Below, one piece after another: positions 18,148 to 26,586 of a stretch of 64,000 nt of DNA. Location of the stretch: contig JAUNUK010000006.1 of NCBI GenBank assembly GCA_030538185.1, positions 1 to 64,000 on the forward strand, in the 5' to 3' direction. This stretch comes from Actinomycetaceae bacterium (lineage in GTDB: Bacteria > Actinomycetota > Actinomycetes > Actinomycetales > Actinomycetaceae). The translations under genes were made by a program, and so were the position numbers. The first letter of the stretch is position 1. Each line of letters starts with the position of its first letter. The notes beneath the pieces are model-generated. The model was given only the letters and a program-made list of their open reading frames with translations, did not search any database and had not been told where the DNA came from.

Positions 18148-19587
18148 TTGAGTGGGCAGACCCTAGTTTTCAGTGAGTGTTTCCCAACTGAGATCGCTCG
18201 ACTTGGTGAAATTTATGCTCAGGCAGGTGAAGAGCTGGCACTGGTCGGCGGTCCAGTCAGGGATGCCTGTTTGGGTAAAGTCCCCCACGATTTCGACTTA
18301 ACGACCTCGGCAATGCCTGAAAAAACCCAGGAACTGCTGGACCTGTGGGGGGATGCCGTGTGGGATGTCGGAAAAGAATTCGGCACCATCGGCGGACGGC
18401 TGGGTGATGTGGTTGTTGAGGTGACGACCTATCGCAGTGAAGAATACGTTATTGGTTCACGTAAACCGACTGTGACCTACGGCGATACCCTGGAAGGGGA
18501 TTTAACTAGGCGGGATTTCACAATAAACGCCATGGCTTTACGCCTGCCTGACTTTGAACTCGTCGACCCCACGAGAGGGCTGAAAGACCTGGTTGCGGGA
18601 GTTTTGCGGACCCCAGCAAGTCCTGAACAGTCTTTTGATGATGACCCTCTGCGCATTATGCGCGCCGCCAGATTCGCCGCCCAGCTGGGATTTCATGTTG
18701 AAGAAGACGTCATGAGGGCGATGATCGACTACGCCCAGCGCCTAGATATTGTCTCTGCCGAGAGGATCCGCGAGGAATTCGTCCGCCTGATGACAGCCCC
18801 CGATCCCAGACGCGGCCTTGAGTTGCTTGTGTACACAGGGGTAGCCGACTTGGTCATTCCAGAGATCTCTGCCCTCAGTGACACAGTTGATGAACACAAG
18901 AGGCACAAGGACGTCTACGAACACACCTTGACCGTGTTAGAGCAGGCAATGGCCTTGGAAACTGACGAGGACGGCCCCGTGCCCTCCCCGGATTTTGTCT
19001 TGCGCATGGCCGCTTTGTTTCACGACTGCGGCAAGCCTGCCACCAGGAAGTTTGAAGGCAAAGGCGTCGTGACCTTCCACCAGCACGACATTGTGGGTGC
19101 GCGTATGACCGCAAAACGCATGCGGTTGTTGAAGTTCGATAAACAGACGACGAAAGACGTGTCGAAACTGGTCGCCTTGCATCAGCGTTTCCACGGATAC
19201 GGCGAACAAGAGTGGAGTGAATCTGCTGTGCGCCGCTACATCACCGATGCCGGGCCCCTGCTGGAGCGACTACACAGATTGACGAGGGCGGATTGCACGA
19301 CACGCAACGCTAAGAAGGCCGCATATCTTCAGGCAGCCTATGACGATCTGGAAGAGCGTATAGGCGAACTGTTGGAGAAGGAAGAACTGTCCAAAGTGCG
19401 TCCCGACTTAGATGGCAATCAGATCATGGAGATCTTGGGCTTGAAACCTGGGCGCGAAGTGGGGCAGGCCTACAAGTATATGTTGTCTGTGCGTATGGAA
19501 AGAGGACCCTTAGAACATGAGGAGGCGGTAGACACACTGCGCTCGTGGTGGGGGTCCGTGACAGAATACAAGGGCAAAGAAAACTAG
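18148..19587 (+). CDS. cca: CCA-adding tRNA nucleotidyltransferase
   Basis: A 479-residue class II nucleotidyltransferase adding or repairing the 3' CCA of tRNAs. The N-terminal head has G-G-P-V-R-D followed by D-F-D-L-T-T (the metal-binding D-x-D), then T-Y-R-S-E, R-R-D-F-T-I-N-A-M-A and D-P-L-R-I-M-R-A-A-R-F. The C-terminal half carries an HD domain (A-L-F-H-D-C-G-K-P). The start is TTG at 18148 after GGAAGAAGGA; no nearer ATG or GTG preserves the head. It diverges from the NUDIX gene and runs into ponA 19 bp later. Confidence 0.92.
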   Translation: MSGQTLVFSECFPTEIARLGEIYAQAGEELALVGGPVRDACLGKVPHDFDLTTSAMPEKTQELLDLWGDAVWDVGKEFGTIGGRLGDVVVEVTTYRSEEYVIGSRKPTVTYGDTLEGDLTRRDFTINAMALRLPDFELVDPTRGLKDLVAGVLRTPASPEQSFDDDPLRIMRAARFAAQLGFHVEEDVMRAMIDYAQRLDIVSAERIREEFVRLMTAPDPRRGLELLVYTGVADLVIPEISALSDTVDEHKRHKDVYEHTLTVLEQAMALETDEDGPVPSPDFVLRMAALFHDCGKPATRKFEGKGVVTFHQHDIVGARMTAKRMRLLKFDKQTTKDVSKLVALHQRFHGYGEQEWSESAVRRYITDAGPLLERLHRLTRADCTTRNAKKAAYLQAAYDDLEERIGELLEKEELSKVRPDLDGNQIMEILGLKPGREVGQAYKYMLSVRMERGPLEHEEAVDTLRSWWGSVTEYKGKEN

Positions 19588-19606
19588 GGCGAGGAAAGGT
19601 CGGGTC

Positions 19607-21958
19607 ATGAGTGGAGGAACCCCCGTGTCACGCCGTCAAAGACGGGGTGCACCTCAGGGTGCGTCCGCGCGAGCCCAGGCCGGCGGTAGGCCCGGTTCCA
19701 GGCCGGGGACAAACCGAGGTGGGCGCCCACCTGTGCGCAGGAAAACCCATAGGGTGCGCGGATTTTTCATCGGCCTGGGCCTCTTCTTTTTGGCCTGTAT
19801 TGCTGCGGGTCTTGCCGTTTTTATCTTCGCCTACAACACGATCTCTGTGCCAGAACCCGATGAGTTCGCCCAGGCCCAAACCACGACGGTGTACTACGCC
19901 GATGGGCAGACCAAGATGGGGTCTTTCGCCGAGGTCAACCGCACCATTATTGATGCCTCGACCCTGCCGAAATTTGTTGGAGACGCAGTGGTGGCCTCCG
20001 AAGACCGCACTTTTTGGACGAATGCCGGCGTGGATCTCAAAGGCATAGCGCGAGCTTTCATCAACAACCTCAGTGGCGGGAAACGTCAAGGAGCATCGAC
20101 CCTGTCTCAGCAGTACGTGGATACCTATTATCTGTCGTCAAAGGGGGACAAAAACATCGTTCAGCAGTACTGGGAGAAGGCCAAAGAAGCCATCTTGGCT
20201 CTCAAGATCAACCAGTCACAAAGCAAGGAAGAAATCCTTGGAAACTACCTGAACACCATCTATTTTGGACGCGGCTCCTACGGGATTGAGGCTGCAGCGC
20301 GGGCCTACTTTGATGTTCCTGCCAAGGATTTGAACCCCTCACAGGCAGCAATGCTTGCCGGACTGATTCCTGCCCCTTCGCTTTATGACCCTGCAGTCAA
20401 CCTAGAAGCATCTAAGGCCAGATGGGATAGGGTTTTCAGCATTATGGTCGAGGATGGGGCGATAAGTGCCCAGGAACGAGCAGGCCACCAATTCCCAGAC
20501 ACGGTACAAAAAACTGTGTCGGATCTTTACGCCGGATCGCAGGGCTACCTTCTGCAACATGTGCGCCACGAGCTTCAAGACATGGCCGGCATCACTGAAC
20601 AACAGATCGACACCCTGGGGTTAAAGATCGTCACGACCATCGACAAAGCCAAGATGGACATGATGGTCAAGGCCGTGAGTGAGGTGCCCCAAGGTCACGC
20701 TGAAAACCTGAACATCGCCATGGTGTCCTTGGATACGAAAACCGGGGGGATCATTGCCGAATATGGCGGGGCAGACTATTTGAAGGTACAGCGCAACGCG
20801 GTCACCCAAGATATAGCCATGGCCGGATCAACCTTTAAGCCCTTCGCGTTGATTGCTGGGCTTGAAAAAGGGAAAACTCTAAGAAGCAGGTACAACGGGA
20901 ACTCGCCAATCACCATTGGCGGGCGCAAATTCCAAAATCACTCCAATGTGTCCTACGGGACCGTGGACCTGGCGACGGCCACAAAGCACTCGGTCAACAC
21001 TGCCTACCTGGAACTGAACATGGACGTAGGACCTGCCTACACGAAAGAGGTTGCCATACGTGCGGGGTATCCGCCGGACACCCAAGGCCTAGAAGACAAT
21101 ATCGCTAATGTTTTGGGGACGTCCTCACCACATTCCATTGACATCGCCACAGCCTTCAACACCATTGCAACAGGTGGAATCCGCAGAGAAACCCATATCG
21201 TTGCCGAGGTCCTGGATTCCACAGGCGACACGGTCTACATGCCGTCCAGCACAGCCGATCAGGTCTTTGACGCAAAAATTATTTCTGACGTGACGGCCGC
21301 CATGGAGCAGGTTGTTCAGGGAGGGTCAGGTAAGAAAGCCATGGCCTTGGGCAGGCCCGCTGCCGCCAAAACAGGGTCATCAGAAAACAACAGATCCTCG
21401 CAGTTCGTTGGGTTTATTCCCCAAATGGTGACAGTGGTTTCCATGTACCAGGTAGGTGCCGATGGTTCAGAAGAGAGCATTACCCCGTGGGGAGGGGAAC
21501 GAGAGATCACTGGTTCGACGTGGCCAGCCTGGTTGTGGACCCGGTACATGAAACAAGCAGTCAAAGACCTGCCCGTCGAGAAGTTCCCAACACCCAGAAA
21601 AGCAATACCAGTCGAGACTGAACCCAGCGAAGAACCCACAACCAGCGAAAGTCCTGTCGACGGTGTGCCCTCAGTTGTGCCTTCCGAGGGCGTACAGCTG
21701 CCGGGTCAAGGGACTTCGCCCTCGGGAAACCTCCCTGGACAAGGGGGGCAACCTGGCCAAATCCAACCACCTACCACGGGTTTACCGGGGCAGCCGGTAC
21801 AACCTGTGCAACCGGGGCAGCCCAATCAGCCGGTGCAACCTGCGCCGAACCCGCAACCTGGGCAAGTGCAACCTGCGCCAAATCCACAGCCGGGACAGGA
21901 AGGGAACCAAGGAGCTGGACAGGTTCAGCCAGGGCAAGCTGTTGCGGGGACTGGCTGA
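19607..21958 (+). CDS. ponA: class A penicillin-binding protein (bifunctional)
   Basis: A 783-residue peptidoglycan glycosyltransferase/transpeptidase. It has a basic, glycine-rich cytoplasmic tail, a membrane helix near residues 48-75, then the GT51 domain (E-D-R-T-F-W, Q-G-A-S-T-L-S-Q-Q-Y, G-R-G-S-Y-G-I-E-A-A). The transpeptidase domain has S-T-F-K (G-S-T-F-K-P-F), S-V-N and K-T-G-S. The last 130 residues are a disordered tail of P-G-Q/Q-P repeats, probably cell-wall spanning. Two CCGAGGGCG motifs, in opposite orientations (21684 and 21718), lie in this tail. ATG at 19607. Confidence 0.92.
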   Translation: MSGGTPVSRRQRRGAPQGASARAQAGGRPGSRPGTNRGGRPPVRRKTHRVRGFFIGLGLFFLACIAAGLAVFIFAYNTISVPEPDEFAQAQTTTVYYADGQTKMGSFAEVNRTIIDASTLPKFVGDAVVASEDRTFWTNAGVDLKGIARAFINNLSGGKRQGASTLSQQYVDTYYLSSKGDKNIVQQYWEKAKEAILALKINQSQSKEEILGNYLNTIYFGRGSYGIEAAARAYFDVPAKDLNPSQAAMLAGLIPAPSLYDPAVNLEASKARWDRVFSIMVEDGAISAQERAGHQFPDTVQKTVSDLYAGSQGYLLQHVRHELQDMAGITEQQIDTLGLKIVTTIDKAKMDMMVKAVSEVPQGHAENLNIAMVSLDTKTGGIIAEYGGADYLKVQRNAVTQDIAMAGSTFKPFALIAGLEKGKTLRSRYNGNSPITIGGRKFQNHSNVSYGTVDLATATKHSVNTAYLELNMDVGPAYTKEVAIRAGYPPDTQGLEDNIANVLGTSSPHSIDIATAFNTIATGGIRRETHIVAEVLDSTGDTVYMPSSTADQVFDAKIISDVTAAMEQVVQGGSGKKAMALGRPAAAKTGSSENNRSSQFVGFIPQMVTVVSMYQVGADGSEESITPWGGEREITGSTWPAWLWTRYMKQAVKDLPVEKFPTPRKAIPVETEPSEEPTTSESPVDGVPSVVPSEGVQLPGQGTSPSGNLPGQGGQPGQIQPPTTGLPGQPVQPVQPGQPNQPVQPAPNPQPGQVQPAPNPQPGQEGNQGAGQVQPGQAVAGTG

Positions 21959-21980
21959 GCCTAAGTTCACAAAGACAGGC

Positions 21981-22010
21981 TTGGCGTGGGGCCAGAAATG
22001 GCGGTAATAT
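21981..22010 (+). promoter_or_regulatory. likely promoter of rpsF operon
   Basis: TTGGCG (21981-21986) and TAATAT (22005-22010) with an 18-bp spacer, about 82 bp before the rpsF start and 23 bp after ponA ends. Confidence 0.5.
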
Positions 22011-22018
22011 GATGCGTT

Positions 22019-22063
22019 GGCGCAACTTCTGTGTGCGCCCCTCCTGCCACGGAGAGACCGTGG
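22019..22063 (+). ncRNA. structured rpsF leader
   Basis: Two stems in the 5' leader: GGCGCA/TGCGCC (22019-22039) and CCACGG/CCGTGG (22047-22063), followed by GCCGCATAG. Many bacteria have an S6:S18-binding leader here with a CCG element; the CCG next to the second stem suggests the same, but I cannot confirm the bulge geometry by eye. Confidence 0.35.
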
Positions 22064-22091
22064 CCGCATAGACCAAAGGAGAAAGAAGTAC

Positions 22092-22382
22092 ATGCGAGAT
22101 TACGAATTGATGGTGATCCTCGATCCTCAGGTCGATGAGCGCACAGTCGCTCCGTCGATGGAAAAGATCTTGAAGGTCGTCACCAGCAATAAGGGCATTA
22201 TCGAGAATGTCGATATCTGGGGTAAGCGCCGCTTAGCCTACGAAATTGCCAAAAAGTCTGAGGGAATCTATGTGGTCGTTCTTATGAAGACCACTCCCGA
22301 TGTCGCCAAAGAACTAGATCGCCAACTAGGCTTGAACGAAGCCGTGTTGCGCACTAAGTTACTTCGTCGCGACGCCAAGTAA
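22092..22382 (+). CDS. rpsF: 30S ribosomal protein S6
   Basis: S6 of 96 residues, binding S18 on the platform of the small subunit. It begins [12 protein letters not shown] and includes [13 protein letters not shown] at 22092 follows AAAGGAGAAAGAAG; an upstream TTG in the same frame would add 25 residues that are not S6-like. First gene of rpsF-ssb-rpsR-rplI. Confidence 0.97.
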   Translation: MRDYELMVILDPQVDERTVAPSMEKILKVVTSNKGIIENVDIWGKRRLAYEIAKKSEGIYVVVLMKTTPDVAKELDRQLGLNEAVLRTKLLRRDAK

Positions 22383-22404
22383 CCAGGTTTGTAAAGGCGG
22401 AAAA

Positions 22405-22998
22405 ATGGCTGGCGAGACAGTAATCACAGTGGTCGGAAACCTGACCAGGGATCCCGAGATCTCATTTACGAACTCTGGAATACCCAAGGTCAGCTTCTCT
22501 ATTGCCTCTACACCAAGAAGCTTCGATCGCGCCTCGGGCGGGTTCAAGGACGGGGAAACCCTGTTTATGAACTGCACGGCCTGGCGGGAACTTGCAGAGA
22601 ATATCGCTGAATCCCTTTCGAAAGGTATGCGCGTCGTTGCCCAAGGCAACCTCGAACAGCACCACTGGGAAGATCAGCAAACCGGAGAGAAGCGTTCGCG
22701 TATCGAGCTTTCGGTCCAAGAGATCGGGCCTTCTTTGCGCTTCGCATCTGCACAGGTTTCACGCAATCCCCGACAGGGCGGACAAGGCGGCCAAGGTGGT
22801 TACGGCGGTGGCCAAGATGGTGGTCAAGGCGGTTACGGCCAGGCCCCACAGGGCGGCCAAGGCCCCCAGGGCCAGCAAGGCGGCCAGGGTGGTTACGGCT
22901 CGGGCGGATTCAACGCCCCAGCTGGTGGAACACCTGATGACCCGTGGAGCAGCGGACAGGCACAGCCTTCCGCTTTCGACAGCCCACCCCCTTTCTAA
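22405..22998 (+). CDS. ssb: single-stranded DNA-binding protein
   Basis: SSB of 197 residues. The OB fold covers about residues 1-115 (T-V-V-G-N-L-T-R-D-P-E-I, then W-R-E-L-A-E-N). A Gly/Gln-rich repetitive linker follows to about 175, and the tail ends D-S-P-P-P-F. The usual acidic tip recruits replication and repair proteins; here only one acidic residue remains in the last six, although P-P-F is kept. Start ATG at 22405, 22 bp after rpsF. Confidence 0.95.
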   Translation: MAGETVITVVGNLTRDPEISFTNSGIPKVSFSIASTPRSFDRASGGFKDGETLFMNCTAWRELAENIAESLSKGMRVVAQGNLEQHHWEDQQTGEKRSRIELSVQEIGPSLRFASAQVSRNPRQGGQGGQGGYGGGQDGGQGGYGQAPQGGQGPQGQQGGQGGYGSGGFNAPAGGTPDDPWSSGQAQPSAFDSPPPF

Positions 22999-23007
22999 AC
23001 CAACATT

Positions 23008-23024
23008 GAGGGCGTTTCGCCCTC
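23008..23024 (+). terminator. hairpin after ssb
   Basis: GAGGGCG TTT CGCCCTC, a 7-bp perfect stem, followed a few bases later by CTTTTTG. One arm is part of a CCGAGGGCG motif (minus orientation, core at 23019-23026). It would separate or attenuate ssb and rpsR. Confidence 0.55.
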
Positions 23025-23089
23025 GGCAGACTTTTTGAAAAAACTGACCGTGCGGGGTAAACCCCAAACGGCACATGAAGGAGCAAGAC

Positions 23090-23326
23090 GTGGCAAGACA
23101 ACCTGTGAAGCCCATGAAAAAGAAGATCGCCCCTGCCAAGGCGCAGAAGGTCGGTCCAATCGATTACAAAGATACTGCGCTATTGCGTAAGTTCATCTCG
23201 GACCGCGGCAAGATCCGTGCGCGCCGAGTAACCGGCGTATCCGTTCAAGATCAGCGTAAAATCGCGAAGGCCGTCAAGAACGCCCGCGAAATGGCGCTGC
23301 TTCCCTACTCAAGCACTGGCCGCTGA
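23090..23326 (+). CDS. rpsR: 30S ribosomal protein S18
   Basis: S18 of 78 residues with the core [16 protein letters not shown] and A-R-R-V-T-G, then R-E-M-A-L-L-P-Y. I chose GTG at 23090 because GAAGGAG lies at ideal distance; the ATG at 23075 has no such site. It binds S6, whose gene is upstream. Confidence 0.95.
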   Translation: MARQPVKPMKKKIAPAKAQKVGPIDYKDTALLRKFISDRGKIRARRVTGVSVQDQRKIAKAVKNAREMALLPYSSTGR

Positions 23327-23341
23327 TAGGAGAAGGAAAAA

Positions 23342-23794
23342 ATGACAAAGATTATTTTGACTCACGAGGTTCCCAACCTGGGGACCCCCGGCGACGTCGT
23401 GGACGTCAAGCCCGGATATGCCCGCAACTATCTGCTGCCCCGTGCGCTTGCCACTCCGTGGACCAAGGGTGCACAAAAGCAGATTGACCAGATGAAGGCC
23501 GCCCAGGCCAGACGCCAGATCGCGAGCCTCGAGCAGGCTCATGAGGTGCGCGATATGCTGGTTGGCCAGCAGATTGACGTCGAGGCTAAGGCTGGACCCA
23601 ATGGGCGTTTGTTCGGTTCCGTTTCGACTTCCGTGATTGCTGCCGCAATTAAGGAACAGTTGAAGGCGACCGTTGATCACCGCAAGATCCTCGTCAAAAC
23701 AGCGATTCGTACCGTGGGCACCTTCGGGGTCCAGGTGCGTTTGTACGAAGACGTCGAGGTCGACCTGCTGGTGCGCGTAACCGCAGCCAAGTAG
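23342..23794 (+). CDS. rplI: 50S ribosomal protein L9
   Basis: L9 of 150 residues: N-terminal rRNA-binding part (L-G-T-P-G-D-V-V-D-V-K-P-G-Y-A-R-N-Y-L-L-P), a long connecting helix and a C-terminal domain (G-R-L-F-G-S-V-S-T). Preceded by AGGAGAAGGAAAAA. Last gene of the ribosomal cluster and followed by a long hairpin. Confidence 0.97.
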   Translation: MTKIILTHEVPNLGTPGDVVDVKPGYARNYLLPRALATPWTKGAQKQIDQMKAAQARRQIASLEQAHEVRDMLVGQQIDVEAKAGPNGRLFGSVSTSVIAAAIKEQLKATVDHRKILVKTAIRTVGTFGVQVRLYEDVEVDLLVRVTAAK

Positions 23795-23833
23795 CAGGTT
23801 CATTTCGGTTTTGTGTGCCTTCGGGTACCTCGT

Positions 23834-23890
23834 CAGTGGCGCGGGTTTCTGGTTTTCTCCTAGGGAGGGGCTGTGAATCCCGCGCCACTG
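23834..23890 (+). terminator. long hairpin after rplI
   Basis: CAGTGGCGCGGG and CCCGCGCCACTG form a 12-bp perfect stem; the loop itself can form CTCC/GGAG. It ends 100 bp before the following gene and is followed by GCGTTTCTGG, so it is a reasonable terminator for the rpsF operon. Confidence 0.6.
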
Positions 23891-23947
23891 GCGTTTCTGG
23901 TGTCTTTAGCCGAGGTGGGCAGGGCCGAGGGCGAATAGGATGGGGGC

Positions 23948-24655
23948 GTGCTTGTGAAAGAAAACAACGGAAGTAGCGGCAATGGCGAAGCTAAACCGCT
24001 GTTCGAGGTAGGCAGCGAAGAGGAAGCCAAGCTTTTTGCTTTGCGTAACGCAGCACGCCCGCTGCAACAGTCCTTGATGGAATACGAGTGTGCACTGCGC
24101 GAGATCGAGACCAAGCTGCGCATTATCGACGCAGAGCACTCTTTTTCTATGGACGCCAACCCTATTGAGAGCATCGCAACCAGGGTGAAAAGCCCGGAGT
24201 CCATTTATGAAAAGCTCAAACGCAGGGGATTGCCTCTGACTATTCAGGCCATGGAAGAAAACATCAACGATGTGGCCGGGGTGCGCGTCGTATGCGCCTT
24301 CGAAGAAGACGTCTATGCAGTGGCGTTGGCCTTGGCCTCGCAAGACGACCTGACGGTTGTGCAATCCAAGGACTACATACAAAACCCGAAACCCAATGGG
24401 TACAGGTCATATCACATGATTGCGCAGGTGCCTATCTTCTTGACTTCGCGCAAGAAACTGAAGGTTGTAGAGATCCAGTTTCGTACGATTGCCATGGACT
24501 TTTGGGCGTCTTTGGAACACAAACTGAGGTACAAGAAAAACCTGGAAGAGCCAGAGGTCATTCGGGAGCGCCTAGAAAAGTGCGCAACAATATCTGCCCA
24601 GTTAGACCGTGAAATGCAAGAAATCCGGCACATGATAGGCAACGTGTCAAAGTAA
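23948..24655 (+). CDS. small alarmone synthetase (RelA/SpoT domain)
   Basis: A 235-residue protein with only the RelA/SpoT synthetase domain, therefore a small (p)ppGpp synthetase rather than a long Rel. Typical features are R-V-K-S-P-E-S-I-Y-E-K, D-V-A-G-V-R-V-V-C, N-P-K-P-N-G-Y-R-S-Y-H and E-I-Q-F-R-T...D-F-W-A-S-L-E-H. No HD hydrolase, TGS or ACT part. The start is GTG at 23948; GTG at 23954 is also possible. A CCGAGGGCG motif lies at 23925 just upstream. It stands alone between the ribosomal cluster and a convergent MATE gene. Confidence 0.85.
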   Translation: MLVKENNGSSGNGEAKPLFEVGSEEEAKLFALRNAARPLQQSLMEYECALREIETKLRIIDAEHSFSMDANPIESIATRVKSPESIYEKLKRRGLPLTIQAMEENINDVAGVRVVCAFEEDVYAVALALASQDDLTVVQSKDYIQNPKPNGYRSYHMIAQVPIFLTSRKKLKVVEIQFRTIAMDFWASLEHKLRYKKNLEEPEVIRERLEKCATISAQLDREMQEIRHMIGNVSK

Positions 24656-24701
24656 CCAGGCGATCTATCCCTCTTGGCAACGTCGTCACCTGGGGCTGAA
24701 C

Positions 24702-26132
24702 TCAAAGGCGCCAGGATTTGTATGTGTTGGCTAGGGCCCTGGAGCCCAGGAATACCAGCATAAAAGAGGCCCACAGGGCCAGCAGCGACCACTGCGGGGA
24801 GGTTTCGGCAGTGGCCAAATAGTGCGCGAGTCCCAAAACCACCGGGGCATACATCACGAAGGTCATGACCGTGGCCTTCGCCATGAACCAGGCCTGGTCT
24901 GCTCCGATCAGGATTCCGTCCAGGACAAACACCAGGGAAGAAACCGGAAGCAAAACTGCCATGAGCAACACTGACACGGGGATTGCCTCGCGAATAGCCA
25001 CGTCAGGTGTGAAAGCGTAGGAAATCCAGGGACTCACACACGCCAAAACCAGGCCCAAAACGCCTCCGGTGATGAGGCCAGATACAACCGTGGTGCGGCG
25101 TACTTGAGTGAACCGCCCTCGGGAATCTGTGCCAAGAGCGTGACCAACCAAGGACTGTGCCCCGATGCCGAAAGCGTCAGCCGGATAGGAAAAGAGCGCA
25201 TAGATCGCGAGCATCACCTGGTGGGCAGCCAAGGTCAGCGGGCCCAAAACGGTCGCCGCCATGACAGTGACGACCAGGCAGGCGCGCAGTGCCACAGTGC
25301 GCAACAGCAGGGGCATGCCGTGGGTGAAACTGCTCAGGGTGCCGCGCCCATCAGGCTTGATGGGGACCTGCAGGCGCCTTGCCCCGCGAGCAACCACGGC
25401 AATCAGGGTTGCGGCCATCCCGGTTTGGGCAAGGGCCGTGCCCAGGCCCGCACCGGCTATCCCCATGCTCAGGCCATACATGAAGGTCGCGTTCAAGATG
25501 ACGTTGGCTACGGCCCCTCCAAGAGAGACATAAAAGGGCGTGCGGGCATCCATCAGGCCACGAAGTGCGCCGTTGCCGGCCAAAACGACGCACATTCCGA
25601 TAAGGCCGAAAGATGTGAAACGCAGGTAAGTCACCGCTTGGGCGGCAACATCACCTTCAGCTCCCATCAGATTGACGAGGGCGGGACCGGCAAGGAATGT
25701 GATGGGGGCCAGTGCCAGGCCCAGGGCCGCCCCCAGCCACATGCCGTCAATGCCCGTGCGCACGGCTGCCGGCTGATCCCCTTTGCCCAGTAAGCGTGCG
25801 GCCTCAGCGGTCGTTGTGTAGGTCAGAAAGATGAAAACGTAGACCAGCGTTGCAACAATGGTTGACGCGATTGACATGCCGGCCAGAGGGGTGGTGCCCA
25901 GGTATCCAACCATCGCCGTGTCTGCCGCCAGCAGGAGAGGCGCGGCAACCAAGGTTCCCAAGGCAGGAATGGCGAGGGCGAAGAGTTCGCGGGTCGGGGT
26001 ATTGGGTTTTTTAGGCTGTGTCGAGGGTGACAAACTTGTGGATAACTCATCATTTTCCACAGGAGTCACATCTGTTTCTTGGGTCCCTTGGGCGATTTTC
26101 ATAGCTGGATCATTTGTGGTATTGGGGGTCAT
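24702..26132 (-). CDS. MATE family efflux transporter
   Basis: A 476-residue membrane protein with 12 predicted helices in two halves, fitting the MATE/DinF group of cation-coupled drug exporters. After a polar, probably cytoplasmic N-terminal tail of about 45 residues come R-E-L-F-A-L-A-I-P-A-L-G and the D-T-A-M-V-G-Y-L-G-T-T-P-L-A-G-M-S motif. The gene's 5' end overlaps a cluster of DnaA-box-like sequences, one of which is perfect. The N-terminal tail could be shorter, since ATG codons at 26132 and 26102 are both in frame. Confidence 0.85.
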   Translation of the reverse strand: MTPNTTNDPAMKIAQGTQETDVTPVENDELSTSLSPSTQPKKPNTPTRELFALAIPALGTLVAAPLLLAADTAMVGYLGTTPLAGMSIASTIVATLVYVFIFLTYTTTAEAARLLGKGDQPAAVRTGIDGMWLGAALGLALAPITFLAGPALVNLMGAEGDVAAQAVTYLRFTSFGLIGMCVVLAGNGALRGLMDARTPFYVSLGGAVANVILNATFMYGLSMGIAGAGLGTALAQTGMAATLIAVVARGARRLQVPIKPDGRGTLSSFTHGMPLLLRTVALRACLVVTVMAATVLGPLTLAAHQVMLAIYALFSYPADAFGIGAQSLVGHALGTDSRGRFTQVRRTTVVSGLITGGVLGLVLACVSPWISYAFTPDVAIREAIPVSVLLMAVLLPVSSLVFVLDGILIGADQAWFMAKATVMTFVMYAPVVLGLAHYLATAETSPQWSLLALWASFMLVFLGSRALANTYKSWRL

Positions 26133-26573
26133 GAGCTTTCGACCTCGGCACTGATTGTGGCGGAATCTTGCGGAAAGGTGGAAGCTTCAAGGAGAGGGTT
26201 AGACTTTGAAAAATCTCGGGCGTGTCGTTCGCATTCTATCCTCAAGGAAGTTATCCCCAGGCTGTGCAAAGCCCTGTGGAGAGAATTCGGTGCGAGGACG
26301 CGAAGAGGGGAGAACTTGGATGACATTTCTCGACAGATCCTTTTCGCATTATTCACAGCCTGTCCGCAATACTCCACAACTATTCCACACATGGTCACAA
26401 GTTTTCCACAGAAGCTCGGTAGCGAAAATATGCTATTGGGGCTACCCTTCCTAAAGGATTGGGCTACCCATCAAAGAGAAACCGCAGGTCAACACCTTGA
26501 AACCTTGATGAGATGAACGTGATCGCCCAAAGGGTCAAGCCGCGTGATGTGCGGCACCAATGAAGTATCCACA
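26037..26573. promoter_or_regulatory. cluster of DnaA-box-like sites before dnaB
   Basis: One perfect DnaA box (TGTGGATAA, 26037-26045) and several near matches: TTTTCCACA 26053 and 26402, TTATCCCCA 26251, a TGTGGA at 26275, TTATTCACA 26349, TATTCCACA 26381 and GTATCCACA 26565. They lie in the MATE 5' end and the otherwise gene-free gap 26133-26586. DnaA binding here might control dnaB or titrate DnaA. An origin role is possible but dnaA and dnaN are not in the window. Confidence 0.5.
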
Positions 26574-26586
26574 GGTAGGAGTACAA

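Noticed and set aside
26133-26586. Chromosome origin (oriC).
   Set aside because: DnaA-like boxes are present but there is no dnaA or dnaN, no clear AT-rich unwinding element, and actinobacterial oriC normally lies beside dnaA. Kept only as a DnaA-box cluster.
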